Below, piece by piece: positions 14,936-20,298 of a stretch of 20,298 bases of DNA. Position 1 is the stretch's first letter. Each line of letters opens with the position of its first letter. The stretch is from positions 1 to 20,298 of the forward strand of contig JBLNEW010000091.1 of NCBI GenBank assembly GCA_050263095.1. The letters run 5' to 3'. Made by a program: the position numbers and the translations under genes. The notes beneath the pieces are model-generated. The model had not been told where the DNA came from, searched no databases, and was given only the letters and a program-made list of their open reading frames with translations. The stretch is from FEB-35 sp050263095. Its GTDB lineage: Bacteria; Desulfobacterota; Deferrimicrobia; Deferrimicrobiales; Deferrimicrobiaceae.

Positions 14936-16482
14936 GATTGTCGGCTCCACCACCCGCCGCCAAGCGCCTGGAAGAGCGCCGCGGTGTCGGAAAATCGCGC
15001 GGCCTGGGCCTGGATGAGGCCGATCCGCGCCTGCTGGTGTTGACGTTCGGCGTTTAGCAGCGCAAGATAGCTCGCCGCTCCGAGCTGGAACTGATGCCGG
15101 ACGAGGTCCAGCGACGCCCGGGCGGCTGCCTCGGCGTCCGCCTGCGCTTTGAGCGTCTGCGCGTCCATCTCCAGGGCGCGAAGGACATCGGCTACGTTCT
15201 GGAAGGCCTGCAGGACGGTCTGGCGGTACTGCGCCTCGGCCTGGTCGTATGCGGCGATGGCGGCACGGCGCCTTGCGGTCAGTTCCCCGCCGCGGAATAT
15301 CGGCTGCAGCACCCCTGCGCCGATGCCCCATACGGAAGTCCCGCTTCCGAACAGGTCCCCTATCCTGCCGGCCTCGGAGCCGAGGCTGCCGGTCAGCGTG
15401 AGTTGAGGATAGAGGTTCGCGGTGGCCACGCCGATCCGTGCGCTGGCCGCGTGCAGAAGCTCTTCCGCCGCCCTTATGTCGGGGCGTTGGCGAGCAAGCG
15501 ACGAAGGGAGGCTAAGCGGCAATTCCTGCGGCAGGCTCAAGCTCTCGAGGTCGAACTCGGGGATCGTCCCCGCATCCCCGGGAAACCTGCCGGCAAGCAG
15601 AGCCAGCCTGTGCCGGGTCTGCGCAAGCTGCTTTTCCAGCGACGGCAGGGTCGCACGGGTCTGGGCGACCTGGGCCTGCTGGGCGAGGACGTCGGGGCGG
15701 GAAGCCGCTCCGAGACGGAACTGCCGTTCGACCAGGGCCAGCTGCTGCTCTTCCGCCGCCGCGATCTCCCTTACCGCCTTTATCTGGGCGCGCAGCGCCC
15801 CCTCCTGCACGGACGTGGTGACCAGGTTGGCGGTGAGGGTGAGCCATGCGCCTTCGAGCTGGAACCGTTCGAATTCGGCCTGCGCACCCAGGGCCTCCAG
15901 CTCGCGCCTCGTGCCGCCGAACAGGTCGAGCATGTACGATACGTTCACCGATGCGTTGTAGAGCGTGAAGGGGCCGAGTGCGCCACCGGCCTGGCCGAAG
16001 GCTGCGCCCGAGATCTTCTGCCTCCGCGCGGAGGCCTCCCCCTCGACGCCCGGGAGCAAGGCGCCGAATTGCGCCCGCCGGTTCTCCTCCGCTTCGCGGA
16101 GCCTCGCCTCCGCGGCGGCGAGCGTGGGGCTGTCGGCCAGCGCCTGTCGGATCAACCGGTCCAGGGATTCCGAGCGGAACAGCGCCCACCACTGCGGGGC
16201 AATCTCCATTCCGGAAACGAATCGCTGGGAGGCGCCGCCGTCGACCGGAGCGGCCGCCGTCTCCTCCGGCAGCGCCTCCTGGGTGTAGGAAGAAACCGCG
16301 GGAGGTTCGGGGCGGCGGAAATCCGGGCCGACCGCGCACCCGGCAAGCGCGGCTGCCAGCAGAGCGGCCCATGCACGCTTGATGTCTCGTCCGCCCTTGC
16401 TTTTCGACGGTTCGTGGAGAACCCCGTCCGTTTTATTGTCGCCCATTCCCATATGATGCCTATTTCGGAAGAGCTTCTCCAT
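14932..16482 (-). CDS. RND efflux outer-membrane lipoprotein channel (NodT/OprM family)
   Basis: A TolC-fold outer-membrane factor. It has a lipobox LAGC (Cys49 counted from the ATG at 16482) preceded by a hydrophobic KRAWAALLAAALAGC segment, then AVGPDFRRPEPP, the usual start of mature NodT-family proteins. Two repeated helical/beta halves follow (around 120-270 and 320-500). The furthest-upstream ATG gives 516 residues, but this puts about 33 hydrophilic residues before the signal peptide. No ATG, GTG or TTG lies between residue 13 and the signal; the codon at the natural signal start is ATC (16383). So the true start is uncertain. The stop overlaps the adaptor start in an ATGA, and the selenoprotein gene ends 4 bases upstream of the ATG. 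Confidence 0.88.
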   Translation of the reverse strand: MEKLFRNRHHMGMGDNKTDGVLHEPSKSKGGRDIKRAWAALLAAALAGCAVGPDFRRPEPPAVSSYTQEALPEETAAAPVDGGASQRFVSGMEIAPQWWALFRSESLDRLIRQALADSPTLAAAEARLREAEENRRAQFGALLPGVEGEASARRQKISGAAFGQAGGALGPFTLYNASVNVSYMLDLFGGTRRELEALGAQAEFERFQLEGAWLTLTANLVTTSVQEGALRAQIKAVREIAAAEEQQLALVERQFRLGAASRPDVLAQQAQVAQTRATLPSLEKQLAQTRHRLALLAGRFPGDAGTIPEFDLESLSLPQELPLSLPSSLARQRPDIRAAEELLHAASARIGVATANLYPQLTLTGSLGSEAGRIGDLFGSGTSVWGIGAGVLQPIFRGGELTARRRAAIAAYDQAEAQYRQTVLQAFQNVADVLRALEMDAQTLKAQADAEAAARASLDLVRHQFQLGAASYLALLNAERQHQQARIGLIQAQAARFSDTAALFQALGGGWWSRQS

Positions 16483-16486
16483 CAGG

Positions 16487-17146
16487 TTACTTTTTCCCGG
16501 CGACAGGCGACTTGAGGCGCGATCCCGGGTCGTCGTTCGATCCGCCGCCGGTTCCCGGCACGTACCCCAGGGTCGCCAGCCGTTCTCCGGAGCCTGCGTA
16601 GGCGGCGGAAGTCATATCGCTCACTCCGGTGGCGTCGATCCATTTATTGTAGAAGTTGAAGAGTGCGCACACGGTTATGGCGTCGTAGAGCGCCTCTTCG
16701 CTCCAGCCCGCGGATTTCACCTCGTCTACGTCCTCCTTCCGAAGACGGCTGGACTCCCGGTTGACCTTATCGATGAACGCGAACAACGCCTTTTCGCTAT
16801 AGCTTATGGGCGCGGTCCGATAATCCAGCAGCACCGCGTCGACCAGGGAGCGATCGCCCAGCAAGGACGCCGCAACCGCGGCGTGGGCGCCGATTCAGAA
16901 CAGGCAGTCGTTGCGCCGCGAGGTAAAAGCGGCGATCAGCTCACGCAGACCCGCGGGCAGCGGAGACGGCCCCCGCATGACACCCTGGGTGAACCGCGAC
17001 AGGAAATCGGTCCGGTCCGGCTTGTAGGCGAACAGGTGCATGATTTGCGGAACCGGCTGCCCCGCGGCGCGCAGCTCGTCGATTATGGGGGCGTAAGCAC
17101 CGCACGGTTTTGCCTGCTCGACTTCGGAGAGGAACATCGGACGCAT
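16487..17146 (-). CDS. AhpD/carboxymuconolactone decarboxylase-family peroxidase, probable selenoprotein (in-frame TGA = Sec84)
   Basis: A single 219-residue reading frame if the TGA at 16897-16895 is read as selenocysteine; otherwise it splits into 83- and 125-residue pieces. Around the TGA the frame reads SRRNDCLF-TGA-IGAHAAVAASLLGD, the AhpD active-site region with the second Cys of CxxC replaced. Glu69, Cys81, Sec84 and His88 have the same spacing (12, 3, 4) as Glu118, Cys130, Cys133 and His137 of M. tuberculosis AhpD. Codon use and family resemblance continue on both sides of the TGA. The start at 17146 has an excellent AAAGGAGG site 5 bases away. Enzymes of this fold reduce peroxides using the CxxC pair; Sec at the attacking position would be chemically apt. 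The gene sits 4 bases before the RND genes. A nonsense mutation or sequencing error is the alternative. Confidence 0.8.
16868..16897 (-). promoter_or_regulatory. Candidate bacterial SECIS element after the in-frame TGA
   Basis: Beginning 11 bases after the TGA, the mRNA can form a 6-bp GC stem, CGCCGC paired with GCGGCG, closed by a GGUU loop (16874-16877). The loop begins 17 bases after the TGA and opens with GGU. This is close to the fdhF SECIS of E. coli, whose GGUCU loop lies at a similar distance. In a GC-rich gene such hairpins arise easily, so this supports but does not prove Sec insertion. Confidence 0.55.
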
Positions 17147-17168
17147 GGACGCCTCCTTTCAACTGCGG

Positions 17169-17178
17169 TTGCATGCAA
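17169..17178. promoter_or_regulatory. Perfect palindrome upstream of the selenoprotein gene
   Basis: TTGCATGCAA, a perfect 10-bp palindrome in the 43-base AT-rich gap between the small membrane protein gene and the selenoprotein gene, next to TATATTATT on the minus strand. It could be an operator overlapping a promoter. Its half-sites resemble those near the sigma-54 promoter (TTGC/GCAA), but the spacing differs. Confidence 0.25.
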
Positions 17179-17189
17179 TAATATAAAGA

Positions 17190-17447
17190 TTATTTTTTAT
17201 CCATATTCCCATGCCTAAGAAAATAAAGGCATACGAATATAATCATGCCGATCGGCATCCCGATTATTACGACTTTAATCAGTTCGACGCCGGCGGCGTA
17301 ATATGCGTCCTGAACGCTGAATTGCCGGGGGAAAAAAGATTTCAGATAATGGATTTCCTCGACCGAATGCCAGCAGACCGCGGAAAACAGGATGACGCCC
17401 GCTATCGTCACCGAATAAATTATCGTTTTTGAGTAGCCGATTCCCAT
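17190..17447 (-). CDS. Small two-helix membrane protein, unknown function
   Basis: An 85-residue protein with two predicted membrane helices: about 9-26 (IIYSVTIAGVILFSAVCW) and 52-77 (GVELIKVVIIGMPIGMIIFV). A 25-residue charged/aromatic loop separates them, and the C-terminus is basic (RHGNMDKK). The start has a clear AAGGA ribosome-binding site 5 bases upstream. I do not recognise the family. Base composition is clearly more AT-rich than the flanking RND and kdp genes, which may indicate separate acquisition. It lies 43 bases upstream of the selenoprotein gene on the same strand, so it may be the first gene of that transcription unit. Confidence 0.65.
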   Translation of the reverse strand: MGIGYSKTIIYSVTIAGVILFSAVCWHSVEEIHYLKSFFPRQFSVQDAYYAAGVELIKVVIIGMPIGMIIFVCLYFLRHGNMDKK

Positions 17448-17488
17448 ATATCAATCCTTCCTGGCTTTCCCCTTTAAAAACGTATAGA

Positions 17489-17560
17489 TTAAAGTGCCGC
17501 CTGATCGACCAGCCTCACGCTTTCCCTCGCCGTGTAACCGTGAACGTATCTCTTTTTCAT
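17489..17560 (-). pseudogene. N-terminal remnant of a SAM-dependent methyltransferase
   Basis: A 23-codon frame beginning MKKRYVHGYTARESVRLVDQ and ending in TAA. The YVHGYxxRESxRLxDQA pattern is what I recognise as the opening of a family of class I methyltransferases, where it normally runs on into the SAM-binding motif. Here it stops immediately, and nothing in the three minus-strand frames downstream continues it. A small independent peptide is possible but less likely. Identification is from memory of the family and only about 20 residues, so it is tentative. Confidence 0.45.
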
Positions 17561-17596
17561 CGAAGGACCGCTTCCCGCGGTGCGTGCAAGCGGCTG

Positions 17597-18235
17597 TCAG
17601 GCCGTAACGTCAATGTATTTACCGAATGAAATTTTGTAGTCTTCGATCGATGCATTCACGACTTTAACCGCATGCTCGCATCCATAGATGCGCTTTATGT
17701 CCGCCGATGGTGTTTCTCCCGGCACGAGCTTATATGTCATGAAATAGTGTTGCAGGCGCTCGATGAGGACCTTGGGCAGATCGCCGATATCCCGAGCATG
17801 CCCCCAAACGAGATCATTTTCGAGGACGGCAATTATCTTGTCATCCGCCTCGCCCCCGTCTACCATTTTCAATCCGCCGACGACCCGGGAACGAACGATG
17901 ATCTCGTTCCTTGTTATGGGTCGCTCGCACAGGACGACGATATCGAGGGGGTCACCGTCTCCTGCCGTGCTGCCGGGGGACAAGCGCTTGACGCGTTCGC
18001 CGCAATACGTTCGCGGAACGAAGCCGTAAAGAGCAGGCGGCTGGGACGAGCCTCTTTGCGGGCGGTCGATCCTGAGATACCCCGACACTTTATCGACTTC
18101 GTACTTGATAAGGTCAAATGGAGTAATTTCCACGTAGACATTCAGTATCTCCGGAGGTGACGGGCCTATATCGAGCCCATGCCAAGGATGAGGCCGAAAC
18201 AATCTTGGAGATTTTTCATCGTCCTTCTTCCTCAT
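17597..18235 (-). CDS. ppa: Inorganic pyrophosphatase, family I
   Basis: A 212-residue soluble enzyme that hydrolyses pyrophosphate to phosphate. The family I core is clear: VEITPFDLIKYEVDK (35-49), YGFVPRTYCG (70-79), the metal-binding signature DGDPLD (93-98) and VDGGEADDKIIAV (125-137). These contain the expected Glu, Lys, Tyr and Asp ligands. It is somewhat longer than E. coli Ppa (about 175 residues), with an N-terminal extension of about 30 residues. The ATG has a GGGAGGAG ribosome-binding site 8 bases upstream. Single-gene context; no terminator with a T-run is visible after the stop. Confidence 0.92.
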   Translation of the reverse strand: MRKKDDEKSPRLFRPHPWHGLDIGPSPPEILNVYVEITPFDLIKYEVDKVSGYLRIDRPQRGSSQPPALYGFVPRTYCGERVKRLSPGSTAGDGDPLDIVVLCERPITRNEIIVRSRVVGGLKMVDGGEADDKIIAVLENDLVWGHARDIGDLPKVLIERLQHYFMTYKLVPGETPSADIKRIYGCEHAVKVVNASIEDYKISFGKYIDVTA

Positions 18236-18302
18236 CGCTCACTCCTCCCATGGCAGCCTGTCCAGGCATCATTCCCTGTGTTATGAATCATTTCAGGACG
18301 TG

Positions 18303-18701
18303 TTACGGCCAATTAATCGAAGCACCGCCGGCAGCTTTCATGAAAGATTCATCCGATATGTCGAATAGCCAATAGGTGTTGGATTTAACGCTTTTCAATT
18401 TAATCGAGTCATCACCCGTAAACGTTTTTTCAATATGGTCTTTTGTTATCCGCAATGAAAACGGCAGGTACCTGTAAAATATGAACTCCCTGGTTTTTGT
18501 CAGAATTATGCCTATTCCCGGCGCGCTCATGGAATATTCTCCATCGGTGGCTGAACAATAAAGCAACATCATATCTCCACGGTCGCCCGGCGTGTCCGTC
18601 CCTCTTTGCCCAAGGTAAAACCTGCCGGAATCCACTGTATCTTTATCAGGCTGTTCCGGTTTCCCGAATACCGCGAGGAAATGCCTGGGTTCCTTCATCA
18701 T
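18303..18701 (-). CDS. Hypothetical protein, possibly EVE/PUA-like
   Basis: A 132-residue soluble protein starting MMKEPRHFLAVFGKPEQ. The frame can be extended to a TTG at 18737, but AGGGGG just before the two ATG codons (18701, 18698) marks the start; the second ATG has the better spacing. The segment GDMMLLYCSATDGEYSMSAP followed by GIGIILTKTRE resembles the gated-loop region of EVE/PUA-like domains, and YWLFDISDESF near the end is compatible. The resemblance is weak and I do not assign a function. Its 3' half is more AT-rich than its neighbours. It lies 67 bases upstream of the pyrophosphatase gene on the same strand. Confidence 0.55.
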   Translation of the reverse strand: MMKEPRHFLAVFGKPEQPDKDTVDSGRFYLGQRGTDTPGDRGDMMLLYCSATDGEYSMSAPGIGIILTKTREFIFYRYLPFSLRITKDHIEKTFTGDDSIKLKSVKSNTYWLFDISDESFMKAAGGASINWP

Positions 18702-18948
18702 GGTCCCCCTGTTATTGTCTGCGCGACCAACGCTCAAGCTTCAGATGCGGGTGCCCGGCAAAAAGAGGCGAGCCAATTCCGGCCATCCGGATTTTTGCCG
18801 ACTTTTTCCCGGCTTGGGCAAGACACCGATGGAAAGAAAGTTAAATCGGACGACCCAATCGAGGAGCACCATGTCCATGTCCCGCCGCCGCCAACGCCGC
18901 CGGATTGGCGATCTCCATCCTATGAAGCCCCGAAATCGGGTGCGCTGT
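18702..18948. other. Gene-poor stretch
   Basis: About 250 bases between the methyltransferase remnant and the hypothetical gene. Plus-strand open frames run through it, but they have no ribosome-binding site, are rich in Arg/Pro/Ser and run antisense to better candidates. I see no RNA gene, strong terminator or repeat here. It may be eroded coding DNA. Confidence 0.4.
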
Positions 18949-18956
18949 TCACCGCC

Positions 18957-19119
18957 TCATGCGACCGATGGTTCGGCGATTTTGCGTTCCACGACCATGA
19001 TCTCGATCCCGTCCAGGCAGAAAATCCACCTCCCGGACAGTGTTCTTCGTGAACACATTCTCCTCGTAGACCGGTGTATGAGCGTCAAAAAATGCTTCCC
19101 ATGTTTGCTTCTCCGTCAT
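18957..19119 (-). pseudogene. Internally deleted SAM-dependent methyltransferase remnant
   Basis: The start has a good GGGGAG ribosome-binding site. The first 34 residues (MTEKQTWEAFFDAHTPVYEE, then NVFTKNTVREVDFL) read like the N-terminus of a class I methyltransferase that should continue into a GCGTG SAM-binding motif. Instead the frame runs into about 20 low-quality residues and stops at 18949. In the other forward frame the very next codons read LDGIEIMVVERKIAEPSVA and stop at 18957, which resembles the C-terminus of such enzymes. The simplest reading is an out-of-frame internal deletion of several hundred bases. The N-terminal match is moderately sure, the C-terminal one tentative. Confidence 0.5.
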
Positions 19120-19149
19120 CGAGACTCCCCTATTTCATCGGTCTCCAAA

Positions 19150-19575
19150 TCAATTCACATTAAGACCAATAATGCCTCCAGTGCTGATCCCATAATTAAA
19201 ATCATAGTTATGTATAGCGACGATCCTGTAATAGTACGTCCCGCCGGCAATAAGTCCATCTAGCCTCCATTGAACGGATAAACCTGTCGAATTGTCCCCC
19301 AGTGGGTATACCCACTGGGTAACTGTATCGACATGCTGGTCGAGGGAAGAATCTGTTCCCCACTCGAACCACACTTGGGTATCATGCCCATTCGGATACA
19401 CGGACCCATGCAGGATTGCGTAGTCTGAACCCACCGACACCGGCGGCAAAGTAATCGCCGATGGTGAAGACTCGCCGATGGACCAATTGTCGCCGCATCC
19501 TATCAAGCCGATCGAACAAACGATACCCATCGCAATATTTGTTAACATGAAAACGAAGTTTTTGATTTTTTCCAT
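19150..19575 (-). CDS. Small lipoprotein with fibronectin type III-like domain
   Basis: A 141-residue protein. A signal peptide with hydrophobic core FVFMLTNIAMGIVCSIG ends in the lipobox LIGC (Cys27), followed by GDNW, so it is probably lipidated and exported. Residues about 36-138 look like one FN3-type beta-sandwich: SDYAILHGSVYPNGHDTQVW, FEWGTDSSL and GLIAGGTYYYRIVAIHNY match the strand pattern of repeats in secreted proteins of this type. The frame is open further upstream (to 19746), but the signal peptide fixes the start at about 19575; the ribosome-binding site there is poor, and an ATG at residue 10 is an alternative. Function unknown. Confidence 0.7.
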   Translation of the reverse strand: MEKIKNFVFMLTNIAMGIVCSIGLIGCGDNWSIGESSPSAITLPPVSVGSDYAILHGSVYPNGHDTQVWFEWGTDSSLDQHVDTVTQWVYPLGDNSTGLSVQWRLDGLIAGGTYYYRIVAIHNYDFNYGISTGGIIGLNVN

Positions 19576-19654
19576 ATCGATGTTTGTGCGTCTATCGCTC
19601 CTGTTAAGATCCAGGCCGAGGGGCGCGGTCCTTTCGTCCCGCATTAAAACAAGC

Positions 19655-19683
19655 AAAAACGTGACCGACGAAGGAGCCGTCGG
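19655..19683 (-). terminator. Weak intrinsic terminator candidate
   Basis: On the minus strand a 6-bp stem CCGACG/CGTCGG with a 7-base loop is followed 5 bases later by TTTTT (19659-19655). It lies between the PAS remnant and the lipoprotein gene, so it could end transcripts from the receiver/PAS genes. The T-run is short and offset. Confidence 0.35.
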
Positions 19684-19773
19684 CTTCAACCGTTGTCGGG
19701 CTGCCGTAAATTTATAGCGATGGAACCAGCCGCAGCCCATTATCAATGGTCTTCAAAGCCGGCGCGACGTCCA

Positions 19774-19984
19774 TCAGTCCTCAAGAGTCAGGCGATTCCT
19801 TCCGGTTTCGTCCACGTGCATCAGGATCCCGTCCCTGCAGGATATTCCGACTACTTCGTCGGCCCGATATCCGCTGATCCGCTCCGCCCCCCCGGTTCCA
19901 ATAGGTGATCACCCGGTCCCGATCGGTGAAGTAGACGCCGTCGTACAGGTTGTCGAGAAGGATTTTATAGAAAGTCGGATGCAC
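19774..19984 (-). pseudogene. Frameshifted, truncated PAS-domain gene
   Basis: It starts at GTG (19984) with GGAGG nine bases upstream. The first 31 residues (MHPTFYKILLDNLYDGVYFT, then DRDRVITYWNR) are a clear PAS N-terminus, as found in front of GGDEF or kinase domains. At a run of seven G the frame shifts; removing one G restores GAERISGYRADEVVGISCRD and then GILMHVDETGRNRLTLED before a TGA at 19774. As it stands the zero frame ends at 19781. So there is a +1 slip and, even corrected, a truncation before any output domain. A homopolymer sequencing error would explain the slip but not the missing domain. Confidence 0.65.
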
Positions 19985-20022
19985 GGCTTAACACCTCCGG
20001 GGATCAGCATGTCCGACTCGGC

Positions 20023-20298
20023 TCAATTCTCCTCCAGCAACGCCTTCACTTTCCGCAGCAGGGAAACCGGCGAGTACGGCTTCTGAAGGAAGGCGATCCC
20101 GGCGTCCAGCACCCCCTGGTGAACAATCGCATCGTCCGTGTAGCCGGACATGTAGAGGACTTCGATGCCCGGCCGCCACCGACGTATCCGCTCGAAAAGC
20201 TCCGGACCTCCCATCCTCGGCATTACCACATCCGTAAGGAGCAGATCGATCTCCCCCTTGAACTCTCCGGCGATCCGGAGCGCCTCCTCGCCGTCGCC
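20023..20298 (-). CDS. Response-regulator receiver domain, C-terminal end of a larger protein (5' end outside window)
   Basis: Reading in from the right edge, the last 91 residues of a protein form most of a receiver domain: GDGEEALRIAGEFKG, LLLTDVVMPRMGGPELFERI with phospho-acceptor Asp23 of this fragment, the signalling residues YMSGYTDD, and FLQKPYSP with the conserved Lys. The sequence type (VMPRMGGPEL, LYMSGYTDDAI, LQKPYSP) is that of receivers at the C-terminus of hybrid histidine kinases, so the rest of the gene is probably a PAS/kinase protein to the right. The stop is followed after 38 bases by the PAS remnant. Confidence 0.88.
   Translation of the reverse strand, partial: GDGEEALRIAGEFKGEIDLLLTDVVMPRMGGPELFERIRRWRPGIEVLYMSGYTDDAIVHQGVLDAGIAFLQKPYSPVSLLRKVKALLEEN

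Noticed and set aside
12804..14963. 719-codon minus-strand frame inside the RND genes
   Set aside because: It is out of frame with the adaptor and pump, and its Gly/Arg/Pro-rich translation is typical of a GC-bias shadow.
14936..15331. Extension of the adaptor frame upstream of 14935
   Set aside because: It lies inside the outer-membrane factor gene; the signal/anchor MKKRILLVILG and the ATGA overlap fix the start at 14935.
16487..16864. Separate 125-residue gene starting at 16864
   Set aside because: It is in frame with the upstream half across the TGA and is the C-terminal part of the same AhpD-like domain; a start here would lack the active site.
18700..19263. 187-codon plus-strand open frame
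   Set aside because: No ribosome-binding site, low-complexity Arg/Ser/Pro start, and it overlaps minus-strand features with better signals.

Overview
The window is GC-rich. All genes but one run on the minus strand, and operons are tightly packed with short gaps and ATGA stop/start overlaps. A sigma-54-dependent regulator, a complete Kdp potassium pump, an RND efflux system, rtcA and a probable selenoprotein together suggest a Gram-negative bacterium of the Desulfobacterota/Desulfuromonadales (old Deltaproteobacteria) type. That placement is inferred from gene content and is not certain.

Layout, left to right: (1) rtcA (RNA 3'-phosphate cyclase) is the only plus-strand gene. It converges on and overlaps by 8 nt the end of the Kdp operon. 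(2) Positions 1040-10642 hold a K+ uptake locus read right to left: an NtrC-type response regulator, an intergenic region with a good -24/-12 (sigma-54) promoter and two TTGC/GCAA-type inverted repeats 32 bp apart, a two-TM sensor histidine kinase, an unannotated 27-residue membrane peptide, kdpF, kdpA, kdpB, kdpC, and a non-canonical KdpD. This KdpD keeps only the N-terminal sensor and USP domains and ends in a PTS EIIA domain instead of a kinase. No kdpE is present. (3) Positions 10715-16482 hold a tripartite RND efflux system (outer-membrane factor, adaptor, pump) with overlapping or near-overlapping genes. (4) Just upstream of it, at 16487-17146, is an AhpD-like peroxidase-family gene. Its reading frame is interrupted only by an in-frame TGA at the second position of the CxxC active site (Cys-Leu-Phe-TGA), and a short GC stem with a GGUU loop begins 11 nt after the TGA. 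This is best read as a selenocysteine protein (CxxU). A small AT-rich two-TM membrane protein precedes it. (5) Positions 17448-20298 are patchy. They contain an inorganic pyrophosphatase, a hypothetical protein, a small lipoprotein with an FN3-like domain, three apparent gene remnants (two methyltransferase starts and a frameshifted PAS domain), and the C-terminal receiver domain of a protein that enters from beyond the window edge.

Likely logic: the histidine kinase and NtrC-type regulator probably switch the sigma-54 promoter and so the pump, replacing KdpD/KdpE two-component control. The KdpD-EIIA fusion could couple the pump to the nitrogen-PTS phosphorylation state. The selenoprotein and RND genes look like one transcription unit that may deal with oxidative or toxic compounds. 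Functional couplings are inference; the gene orders, overlaps and motifs are read directly from the sequence.
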